Origin: Gnetum montanum
Taxonomy: Eukaryota; Streptophyta; Gnetopsida; Gnetales; Gnetaceae
Direction: 5' to 3'
Assembly: GCA_015680685.1 (NCBI GenBank)
Contig: MNCI01029492.1
Location: forward strand, 1,149,610 to 1,213,609
Length of the DNA: 64,000 bases
Shown here: positions 54,882 through 64,000 of the stretch, piece by piece
Layout: each line of letters starts with the position of its first letter
Numbering within the stretch: position 1 is the stretch's first letter
Notes under the pieces: model-generated
Database searches by the model: none
What the model was told of the DNA's origin: nothing
Seen by the model: only the letters and a program-made list of their open reading frames with translations
Translations under genes and position numbers: made by a program

Positions 54882-55735
54882 TGATGAAGTCAAATTTTTT
54901 GTTAATTTGACATCGTAGCAATGACGTCGTATTTAGTTCATCTGATACGTCATCGTAGATACGATGTCTTACAATGTGTGCTACCCTATAAGTATGACAC
55001 TTGGATGCACGATCCACTAACTTTCCATTCCACATCTTACCAAAACTCTTGTAGTTTTATTATGTAGTTTTAGCAATAGAAGTAAATGCCCACAATGTGA
55101 TGTCTAGTAGTTGAATGGAGTCTTTATTCGAACAGTTGTACTTGGGCACAGTTTGCAAATGGAAATAAAGATCAAGATTACTTCACATCATTGCAACATC
55201 CACTTAGTGTTTATTATTTTTACTTAAAATAATGTTTCTTATTTTATAGCTTAATGTTTTACTTTTGCTCATTTATAATAAGTGGAATGAGTGCAATTGA
55301 TTTTGAGTGCTTAAGTGTAATCATTTGATAAGCCTAGTAGTGTTATTGCTTGATATGCCGAGTAGCATAACGCTTGGTAGCCCAATAATAGTTACGTAAA
55401 GCCCAAGGTGTGTATTGTAAATCAGGAACAAATACTTATTGCATAGGATAGATTAGATTTACTTACATGTTATCACTTAAACTCAGTAATTACTTTCTTT
55501 TTATTATGGCTATGCTTAGAAATATTTTAGGCCTTACAACATCAATGATCATATGCCTCATGGTAAGCAAAACCATATGATTAGATTTCACTAGCTCCAC
55601 GTGGAAAGACAACGGTCTCGAACTTCAACTCAATTACTAGCATATTAACATTTTCTATCTATGGATTATGATCGGGTCATGCATAAACAGTTGTGACTTA
55701 TATGGTTAGGTGTTGTATTGTTCCACCATTCATCA
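54882..55735 (+). repeat. 5' LTR of El-8
   Basis: TGATGAAGTC to CCATTCATCA, 854 bp. The U3 has its own inverted motif set (GACATCGTAG, ACGTC, CATCGTAGATACGATG) before TATA-like CCCTATAAGTA (about 54,983). R has TCTTTATT 55121-55128 and AATAAAGA 55164-55171. U5 keeps the GCTTGGTAGCCCA..GTTACG pattern. Confidence 0.82.
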
Positions 55736-55756
55736 TTGATGTCATTACCAAGGATA
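55736..55756 (+). other. Primer-binding site, El-8 (decayed)
   Basis: TTGATGTCATTACCAAGGAT, a decayed TGGCGCCGTTGCCGGGGA. Confidence 0.6.
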
Positions 55757-55877
55757 GTCAATGTGTGCTTGGTAACTAATTTCACAAAGTTCATTGTATC
55801 AAGAATTCAAACTTAAAACCTACAATCCTTAAGTAAACTTGAAAACACACACACTTAATAAGCATCACAGTTTCAAC

Positions 55878-58020
55878 ATGGGTTCACTTAAAGATCAATC
55901 ACCATCTACTAAAGAACTACAAAGAGTCAATGAAAAAATCAGTGAGGAAGAAGACTGGAAAATTCCCATGCAAACCAGAATCACATATGCTAACACTAAT
56001 CCATACCATCTAGACTTTACTTTCATCTTCCATTAAAATAGACAAATGAGGTGGAGAGACATACAGGGTACCATAGTCCTACCTCCAATGTGAGCAACAC
56101 TTAGCATGCTTTAAATTTCCTTTAGGGGAATGAACCTGAACTAGATACAAGAAGGGTACCATGTGACTAAGCACATGACAAGGCCCTATCAACCCACAGA
56201 GGAGTAGATGAAAAAAGATGCTACCATGGAAATTAAGCATGCACATAACAAAGGGAAGCAAGTTAACACTTCAACTATCCTAGAAGAACTCGACGATGAT
56301 GCATTTATTATAGAAAAACTTCACTAGAATCCCGAGGATCCTTCTCAAACACCTATCATCTGACTTGAATAACTTGTCAAAGTTCAATTACATTTTGTCC
56401 TAGTAGAGACACCTAGAAGGGAAGGAAATAGACTCCAAGTATAGGCTGAACTCCAAGTATAGACTCCAAGTATAGGTTGAATCCTACAAGGAGGAATACC
56501 AAAGTCATAGAAGGAGGATAAGCCAACATCATTCTCCTATTGCTGCATCTTCATCTTCATGATTATCAGTGAACTCTAACAAGAGAAGATAGAGGTACCA
56601 AGACCATGACAGGGAAGAACAAAGAGCTCATGATTGCTATAACTATTGCTCAATATACTCCGACGAAGAAGATGATAACCATGAACCAAGAAGGCATAGG
56701 GATAGAATAAAGGATCAAGAAAGGTATGAGCACCAAAGGGGGTACCACTATAACAAAGCTCATGAACCAGATCATGATCATGAACCCCTGATGGCAACCC
56801 ACAGTATGAGCAACATTCAAAAAGTTGTCTATATACCAACTAGGCACATTAGGGATAGCCACATCAAGCAACTAGACATGAATAACATGCCCAGATTTAA
56901 GGATGGTTACAATGTTGATCCTCAACACCACCTTCAAGAATTTCACGATGCTTGTGTCCTACAAAACATTAAAAGCAATTAGCAAAAAATGAAGTTGTTC
57001 CCTAGGACACTTGTGAAAGAAGTTGAAAGTTAGTATAAATCACTTGAACCATAGTCAATTAGAAGATGGAGTACCATGCTGGAGCTTTTCAATGACAAAT
57101 ATCAAACTTATTCCCATGTGTCCAATCTATGAAAATAGATCCAAGGATGGAAACAAGGAACCCATGAATCCCTTGATGCAGTAATGGACTAATATTATTC
57201 ATTATTACACAAGTGCCCATGCTATGGATTTTCTCAATAGGAGCAATTAAGGCACCTTGTTGATGGGCTTCAAAACAAGACTTGAGAGACTATTGGAATT
57301 ATGCCCAAGGTCGATTGTCCGAAATGTCTGCCCATTGGATACAATGGTTAATCGACCAAGTGGCCAAGAAAGAGGACAAATTAAGAAAAAGAAAATCAAT
57401 GAAATAATACAATAGAGATCCACCAATCTGAAAAAGGGATGCAAGAGGTTTAACCCACAAGAAGAAGAGACCTTGGACCAAGTGATTTAGAAAAAGATTC
57501 TACCCATTTAGAAATATGTCATTAACATAGCAACTAAGGTAGAGAAAATGTGGGATTCAGTTGATGAGAATTTTGCAAAAACTTTAAAGATTGTGCAGGA
57601 ACAAATTGAGTAAGCCATTAGTAAAGGCAAAGATAAGAAGAAGAGAGATTTTGGATGGAAAGGAAAAGTGGCCTCAATGGCTGAATGTTCAAAAATGAGC
57701 TCCAAAGATGAGGAAGGATTTGTCATATGCCAATATGAACATTCCAAGGGATGTTGTCTTGTAATGGTACACTTAAAAGAAACAGGAGTATATGCACTTA
57801 ACCCTAACTTTATCAAGAAACAAATGCCCAAACAGTTACCTTATCCTCAAGGTAACTATAGGTAAGCCTTTCAATCCATGTACTATCCCAGTGAAGCCTA
57901 CCCACAACCATAGGAGCAATATCATCAATAGTGGTAGTAGCCCCAATCATGCACAATGCCACCACCATGTCAACAATAGCCATATCGACAGCTTGATCCT
58001 TACGGATACTATGTTCAACA
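55878..58020 (+). pseudogene. gag: Gag polyprotein, El-8 (heavily broken)
   Basis: ATG 55878: MGSLKDQSPSTKELQRVNEK, ISEEEDWKIPMQTRITYANT, YHLDFTFIFH, W RDIQGTIVLPP. Then YHVTKHMTRPYQPTEE and MEIKHAHNKGKQ (56,145-56,260), which match El-2 gag. Core in several frames: VVYIPTRHIRDSHIKQLDMN (56,824-56,882), LQEFHDACVLQNIKSN, NYAQGRLSEMSAHWIQWLID (about 57,297-57,357). Zinc knuckle reads VICQYEHSKGCC (57,722-57,757), first Cys replaced by Val. A His/Asn/Pro-rich tail follows. Stops every 20-60 codons. Confidence 0.8.
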
Positions 58021-58379
58021 TCTAATCTTTCCAAGTAATGTGATAGTTTAAGCTCCACAGTGCTGTCTGCTTGAATACCATAGAACCACAACACGAAGAA
58101 TAGATCCAAACTCATGCATGCATCCACAAGAGGTTGGTTCCTCAAATCAACATCCCAATCCTTTACCACCAATGCTACCTCCTTTAATGTAGGGGGAACT
58201 GGCATCTCAACCGCAGCAAAAAAGTGCAACTAGGATGGTGAATATGTAGGAGATAGTGATTATACATGAACCACAATCCAAGAAATGATCATTCTTCTGA
58301 ACGAGTCCAAAAAAGGTTTAAAGGATGGGGATTACATCCACTTCTACCCCATCCACATCCAATCCTCCTAGATGTCACA

Positions 58380-59005
58380 AGCTTCCTTCATTAGTTAATG
58401 CAAATATCACGACTATCATGTTGATACAAACTATCATCCATTGGATTAAGGCAATAGCACTTCCATAGAAATGAACAGATCTAGGGAGTCCTTTGGTGTA
58501 CCTACAAGTACCAAGACACAAATTGTGTAAGGCTTTACTAGATTTTGAATCAGGAATAAACTTGATATCAAAAGACATCTATCAAGCCTAGAATCTACCA
58601 ACATTGAAGAAAATAAATATTTGGTTAGAGCTTGCAAACTAGTTGATCACAGTTCTACTAGGACAAGTGAATGATGTGATCATCACCATTAGTGGCTATT
58701 CCTACCCTATAGATTTTCTGGTAATTCATGTAGGTAAGAACAAGGGAGAATTCCTAATCACAATGAGAAGGGCTTAATTTAGCATTGTTGATGCTAAGCT
58801 TGGTATTCGAAACTTGCCCTTGGAAATCTTCAAGGAAGATGAAGCTAGCAACATTCAAAGACGTAGAGTTCCACGTATCACATACAGTAATAATGGGTGC
58901 CATTTCATGTAAAGAACATGGGTAGTTCAACAAAAAATACCAAGGCATGTAATACATGTATAGAAGAAATTAATGTGCAAAAATGTTTATATCTAGTAGC
59001 CACTT
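58380..59005 (+). pseudogene. Protease, El-8 (active site lost)
   Basis: ALLDFESGINLISKDIYQA (about 58,535-58,590) aligns to ALLDSGSGVNLIS of El-3; the catalytic DSG has become DFE. Then QLVDHSSTRTSE-like drift, VIITISGYSYPIDFLVIHVG (58,675-58,735), FLITMRRA (expected IIMGRA), and KRRVPRITYS-like end. Confidence 0.75.
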
Positions 59006-59061
59006 AAGAAGAAGGCACACAATGGTTGATGACAAATGAAGAAACTAAATCCAACAAATAA

Positions 59062-60731
59062 ATGGAACCAATAGATCAGATTGTCAATGCCTATATAGAA
59101 GAGACGGACAAGTTGGAACAGCTAAGGAGAAGGGACTCCTACCCACATATAAGTCAAGAAGAAGAAATAGACTGGGAACAGTTAGAGATTCTAGACATTA
59201 TAAACCAAGAACTATTAGAATTAAAGGCCCTACCGATAGCATTAAAATATGCTTTCTTAAATAACAAGAAGCTAGTGATGATAAACATCAACTTTAACAA
59301 AGAACAGAAAAAGAAGTTATTGGAAGTTGTTAACAAGTGGCCAATAGTGTTTGCATGGTCTTATGATAAGATCATAGGTATTGATCCAAGAATTTGTCAA
59401 CATAAGATATATACCAATCTAGTAGTCAAATCATAATGCCAACCCCAAAGGAGGCTTAATTCCAAACTAAAAGAACTAGTCAAGCAGGAGTTAGAGAAAT
59501 TACTGAAGGCAAGATTCATCTATCCTATCGTAAATAGTGAATGGGTCAATCCTTTAGTAATTGTTCCAAAGAAGGAGGGTAAGTGGTGAGTATGCATCAA
59601 TTTTTGATTATTGAATGCTACTACATTCAAGGATCATTTCCCTTTACTATTTGTTGACTAGGTCTTAGATACTATCGCAAGAGATGAGTACTATAGTTTT
59701 CTAGATGGATATGGCAAATACAATCATATCCACATTGCATCCAAGGACCAAGAGAAAACAACATTCACCAGTCCATGGAAAATGCTTGTTTATAAATATA
59801 TGCCATTTGGTATTTGCAATGCACCCACTACATTCCAAAGATTGATGCATAGTATCTTCCAAAAGCAAATTGAAAATGGCATTGAAGTGTTTATGGATGA
59901 TTTTTCAACCTATGGGCTAGATTTTAAGCAAGCACTAGACCAATTAGAGTAGGTATTGAAAAAATATGTAGAAACAAATCTCAAGCTCATTTGGCAGAAA
60001 AGCCATCTCATGGTCTAGGATGGGATCATATTGGGACATAAAGTCTCTCAGAAAGGAATAGAAGTAGATCATGAGAAGATAAGAGTCATACAAAACATCA
60101 CTTAGAGGCCATAGATAGTGAGAGATTTCAGATCATTCTTAGGCCATACAAGATACTATTGAACGTTCATAGATAATTTCTCCAAGCTTGCAAAATCATT
60201 AGTGGAACTAATGAAGAAGGATACATCCTTTGAATGGACAGAGGCTTGGGCAAAGGCATTTGAACCTCTAAAACAAAAACTAATTAAAACACCAATCCTT
60301 CAAGCTCCGGATTAGTCTAGACCTTTTCATATTATGATAGATGCTTCCAACTATGTGCTTGGAGTAGTAGTGACAAAACTAAATGATCAGAAAAGACCCT
60401 ACTATATACATTGTACTAGAAAAAGCATCACCAAAGCATAATTGAACTATACCATAGTAGAAAAGGAGCTCATGGTTGTGGTGTATGCACTTGAAAAGTT
60501 TCAACATTATGTGCTCAGGTATCATATTTATGTCCATATCAATTATAGTGCAATTCATTTTCTCATGAACAAGCTAATAGTTAGTCCCAAAGCGATCAAA
60601 TGGCTTGTAATTTTGCAAGAATTTGACATCATAATGATTGATAAAAAGGATACTAAAAATGTTGTTGCTGACCATTTATCAAGGCTTAGATGGGATTCCC
60701 AAGATCATACAAAATCATTATTTGACTAGTT
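59062..60731 (+). pseudogene. pol: RT and RNaseH, El-8 (broken)
   Basis: Pre-RT linker MEPIDQIVNAYIEETDKLEQ to IIGIDPRICQHKIY (59,062-59,415, fully open). RT: LVIVPKKEGKW..CINF (59,552-59,605), FKDHFPLLFVD, YYSFLDGYGKYNHIHIA (59,690-59,740), SPWKMLVYKYMPFGICNAPT, IEVFMDDFSTYG (59,881-59,916), ILGHKVSQKGIEVDHEKIRV (60,030-60,087), FRSFLGHTRYY. RNaseH: FHIMIDASNYVLGVVVTKL (60,325-60,383), YTIVEKELMVVVYALEKFQH, VHIN (expected VHTD), VVADHLSRLRW. FMDD is intact but several stops interrupt RT. Confidence 0.88.
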
Positions 60732-60839
60732 TCTTGATGAAAATCTATTTACTTAAATAGTGATGGCTATAGAATCAACAAGGAAGTTATGGATGGCTGA
60801 CTACATGACTTACTTAACTACATAAGAAATTCCTATTGA

Positions 60840-62007
60840 ATAGAACAAAAAGCAAAGAGAGAAATTCCTTCATAAGATAAAAAGATGCATGGTTTCAATG
60901 GCAACATGTACAAGATTTGCACAAATGTCGAAGTGTGATCAACAATGAATCTTACAGGATTCTCATGAAGGTCCATGCAGAGGTCACTCTGCAAGGTGTT
61001 GAATGGCACTCAAACTAACGCTAATAGGCTACGTTTGGCCTACCTTGTTCAAAGATGCCCATAACTTTGCATAGTCTTGCAAAAGTGTTAGAAGGATGGA
61101 GGAATAACAACCAGAAATGAAGGGCACCAACACTAGATATAGCCACTTGAGCCATTTGATATATGGAAAATATATCTTATGGGACCCATAACAATTAAGT
61201 TGAATGGAAAAGCATACATTATTGTGACAATTAATTATTGTACTAAGTGGGTAGAGGCAACATCGATTAGAAATTACACAACCAAGACAACTACTAAAAT
61301 CTTCCAACAAAATGTGGTGAATAGATTTGGAGTGCCCAAAATGCTTATATTTGACAATGGAACTCATTTTACAAGTGTTACCTTTAAAAAGCTCATGTAA
61401 CAACTAGGAGTCAGCCATAAACTAACTACACCATATCACCTCCAAGAAAATGGTCAAACAGAGGTTACTAACCATGAGATTACTATAATTTTGACTAGAA
61501 TAGTTAGTAAGTTCAGGAAGGATTGGAGCACTAAACTGAACAATGCTCTATGGGCCTATAGGACATCATGGAAAATACCTATTGGATATTCACCATACAA
61601 GCTAGTTTATGGAAAACTACCAACACTCCCTATCCAAGAAAAGCTCCAAACTTTAGCTACTACTAGTGAACTTGAGCTAAACCTAAGCTTAGCCCAAAAG
61701 GAACAATTGATGAATCTAAATCTCTTAGATGAAAATATGCTAGTAGCACTAATGTGCAATGAGGTCCATAAGCATTACTCCAAACATAGACATGATGCAC
61801 AGATAAGGAAAATAATAATTCAACTAGGAGATAAGGTCCTTTACTATAATCCCAATCATGTACCACAAAAGCCCAAATTTAAAATGCTTTAGGAAGGACC
61901 ATACATTGTTTAATCAACTTATCATTTAGGTGCTTTACACATTCATCACCCATCTAACCCACATAAGCTCATTCTTTTCAACATCCATTAGGTTAAACCC
62001 TTTCATG
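60840..62007 (+). pseudogene. Integrase, El-8 (broken)
   Basis: Zinc region DSHEGPCRGHSA...C (about 60,960-61,080). Core: DIW.IYLMGPI (61,160-61,193), where the first catalytic Asp (DFMGP in relatives) reads Tyr; TINYCTKWVEATS; IFDNGTHFTSVTFKKLM (61,348-61,399); QENGQTEVTNHEI (about 61,443-61,480). Then LTRIVSKFRKDWSTKLNNAL, WAYRTSWKIPIGYSPYKLVY and LAQKEQLMNLNLLDENMLVA to KPKFKML (61,491-61,889), tail HLGALHIHHPSNPHKLILFN..VKPFHE to 62,007. Confidence 0.87.
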
Positions 62008-62009
62008 AA

Positions 62010-63008
62010 TGATGAGACGAGACATGCATAGCACCGCGATATCGCGTACGCGATATCGCGGCCGCCGCGATATCGCATCCCCTGCGATATCGCGTACACG
62101 ATATCGCGGTCTGCCGCCATATCTATAAATAAGAGGTGGCACTCCCTTCATTTCCCAATCCTGGCTAGAAGTAGCGAAGCTCTGGCAGTTTGAACACTCC
62201 AGAGTTAGATTAATTTCCCATGTGCTCGCAGTAGGAGTCCTAGACTGAAGAGCTCTTTATTCGAGCAACTTTGTAACCTGAACACAAGTTGTGTACGGCA
62301 ATAAAGATGAACTTGATTGGATAAACCTTGCAGTACATGGTTTTATTGTATTGTTATTTATTGCTTTCCTAGTGCGCACGAGTACGACTTGATTACGAGC
62401 ATTGTGTCTGCTTGGTAACCCAGTAGCGTATTCCAGGATCTACGCTTGGTAATCTTAGTAGTAGTCCAATGTGTACGGCTAGTCAAGGAATCAGCTACTC
62501 ATCGCTAGGCTAGAACGTGTGATAAGTACAGCTTGGCTACGAGCATCCACGAGTGTGTACGGCTAGCCAAGGAATCGGTTTCTTATCACACTTAGGCTAA
62601 ATAGGTGCCTCAGTATGACCACTTCGAGCACTTGCGTTACTTGTGGTGATCCTAGTAACGATTAGCGTTTGGTAGCCATAGTTGCATAGTTCAGGGTGTG
62701 TCCTGTAAGTGGGAACGAATGCTGACGCTAGTTAATTTAGACTTAGGACATTAGTTAGAGTTAGTTAGTTTCTCAACCCTTTTCCTCATAGCTTAGGAGA
62801 TAAACCGAAAAATACCAAAAAAATCGTATACCTCAGCCTTGCTTAACCATACACTGTGACACATACAAGCAAGCCTGGGAAGACAACGAACGATTAACCC
62901 CAAGTGTTTCTTGTGGCGTTAAGGCATTTAGTCTGCGGAGTTCGACCGGATCGCGCATGCACGCTCGTATTCGTATGGTTGTGTGTAGGGGTACCTCGCC
63001 ACTCATCA
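62010..63008 (+). repeat. 5' LTR of El-9
   Basis: TGATGAGACGAGACATGC to CGCCACTCATCA, 999 bp, the longest here owing to its palindrome array. R: TCTTTATT 62254-62261 and AATAAAGA 62300-62307. U5: tandem GTGTACGGCTAG.CAAGGAAT units. Confidence 0.94.
62035..62131 (+). promoter_or_regulatory. El-9 U3 palindrome array and TATA box
   Basis: Five CGATATCG cores (62035-62046, 62049-62060, 62067-62076, 62084-62093, 62099-62106), most extended to GCGATATCGC or CGCGATATCGCG, spaced 14-18 bp, followed 16 bp later by TCTATAAATA (62122-62131). Confidence 0.8.
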
Positions 63009-63029
63009 TTGGCACCGTTGCCAGGGACT
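63009..63029 (+). other. Primer-binding site, El-9
   Basis: TTGGCACCGTTGCCAGGGAC; tRNA-Asp type. Confidence 0.9.
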
Positions 63030-63152
63030 AAGTGTTTTCACGCCAATTGAACATAAGGGATATCACTCACATCGTTGTGAGCTCTAACGAACCTTAGGGT
63101 TAATCAGTTAATCAAGAACATTAATTAACGGTAAAAATAGCACACCATTAGG

Positions 63153-64000
63153 ATGGCTTCTTCTCATGAAATCAACTCACCTAAGGACAACACAGGAGAT
63201 AGTCAGCATCATACGCATAACTCAAATCAGCCATGTCCTAAATAATCTAAAGTAACATATACTCATCCTGATGAGTATGTCCCGGATTTTACTTTTATTC
63301 TCCATCAAGATGAACAACTGTGATGGAGGGATCTACAAGGTAACATCGTGTTACCCCCAGATAGATCTGCCCCTAACATGCTTTTTCGTGCCTTAGCGCA
63401 GATTGGCATGCAAGAACTACTCGTGGAATACGTTCTGGATGATTATGACATAAGGAATTATCATCCCACAAATGCCCAACGTATTCGGGACGCAAGGCAG
63501 GAGAGGCAACATTCATTGTTGAAGGGCAAGGTCCCTCATGTCATTAGTGAAATAGGAGACGAGGAACCCCTCACAATGGATTTCTTAGAAAATGATGTTC
63601 CTCCTCCTCACTCTGGTGAAGAGGTAAAGCATCAGGGCCTTCGATCAACTGTACATGCTACAGGCTCTGATTGCCGTGAGCACCAACTATTCACGGCAGG
63701 AACAACTACTCACACTAAGGACCGACACTTAGATCGTTACAACGATCGGGGCCGAAGCAGCCGAAGAGAAGGTAAGAACATCACCACGGTGATGGATCTC
63801 CTTCTTCTCCTCCTTCATCTCACCATTCACACTCTCCTTCCACATCTGGGCGCAACCATCGTGAGCATAATGGAGAGAGTAAAAGTAAAAGGGAATATGA
63901 AATACCTCGACAAGAAGGTTGAGAGGAGTTAGGACAAGGGCAAGGACGTAGGGAAAGTAGGGAACCACCACATAGACATCACAGACGTCATGAAAGAGAT
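63153..64000 (+). pseudogene. gag: Gag polyprotein, El-9 (partial at window end)
   Basis: ATG 63153: MASSHEINSPKDNTGDSQHH. HPDEYVPDFTFILHQDEQL then TGA, WRDLQGNIVLPPDRSAPNML, ALAQIGMQELLVEYVLDDYD, RDARQERQHSLLKGK, SEIGDEEPLTM, and the RDRGRSSRREGK basic linker from about 63,740. Closely parallels El-3 gag. Stops at about 63,241 (TAA) and 63,321 (TGA), then a frameshift near 63,775. The gag core lies beyond the window. Confidence 0.88.

Larger units (their letters stand above)
54882..62009 (+). mobile_element. El-8: gypsy element of the El-2 family, interrupted by El-9
   Basis: 5' LTR 54882-55735, decayed PBS, gag from 55878, protease, RT, RNaseH and integrase ending at about 62,005. El-9's LTR starts at 62010 right after the integrase tail VKPFHE, so the 3' noncoding region and 3' LTR should lie beyond El-9, outside the window. 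pol matches El-2 along its length. Very many stops; older than El-3 or El-9. Confidence 0.9.
62010..64000 (+). mobile_element. El-9: gypsy element, 5' part only (runs off window)
   Basis: 5' LTR 62010-63008, PBS 63009-63029, gag from 63153 to the window end. Inserted at the very end of El-8 integrase; candidate left duplication ATGAA (62005-62009). Its LTR is closest to El-4. Only two gag stops before 63,640, so it is among the younger copies. Confidence 0.93.

Overview
This is plant nuclear DNA: AT-rich, intergenic and built almost entirely of decayed retrotransposons nested inside one another. The Athila-type Ty3/gypsy elements (primer-binding sites matching plant tRNA-Asp, RT motifs of the KDHFPL...FIDQ and FLDGYSGY kind), Ty1-copia, L1-like and RTE-like remnants point to a seed plant with a large repeat-rich genome. 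A gymnosperm is plausible, but that is inference. No complete host gene was recognised; the best host-gene candidates are exon-like fragments between 8.06 and 10.35 kb.

I number the gypsy elements from left to right. El-1 (1-6369, minus) runs off the left edge and holds gag, no pol, and a large env-like ORF. A copia fragment follows (6560-8018, plus), then a GC-richer low-copy stretch (8061-10350) with exon-like pieces. El-2 (about 10.8-24.2 kb, minus) is an old pol-bearing element. It is split by El-3 (12604-19649, plus; two LTRs, perfect 5-bp target duplication AACAA, gag-protease but no RT/RNaseH/integrase) and by a broken LTR of El-4 (22591-23388, plus). From 24.2 to 30.2 kb lie a possible tRNA-derived SINE and decayed RTE and L1 LINEs, both minus.

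The L1 is interrupted at 30245/38674 by an 8.4-kb complex with three LTRs (El-5 outer, El-6 inner, minus). A plus-strand RTE LINE (38770-39449 and 49052-49480) is split by El-7 (39450-49046, minus), the only element in the window with both LTRs and gag, protease, RT, RNaseH and integrase, though all are broken. About 5.4 kb of AT-rich DNA with little recognisable content follows. El-8 (54882-62009, plus; same family as El-2) carries decayed gag and pol and is interrupted at 62010 by El-9 (plus), which runs off the right edge after its LTR and most of gag.

All the gypsy copies share a plan. The LTR has TGATGAG/CTCATCA ends. In most copies GATATC-cored palindromes lie just upstream of the TATA box, and the AATAAA poly(A) signal sits in a potential stem. 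A PBS matching tRNA-Asp follows, then gag with an unusual compact zinc knuckle, then protease and pol (often deleted). A long conserved 3' noncoding region has repeated PPT-like tracts. Last comes a small or env-like ORF whose ATG abuts a splice-acceptor-like AG in three of four copies. The most interesting points are the palindromic U3 arrays, the poly(A)-stem arrangement, repeated independent loss of pol, and the 3' ORF that looks as if it is expressed by splicing. Every coding region shown as a transposon gene is a pseudogene with stops or frameshifts.
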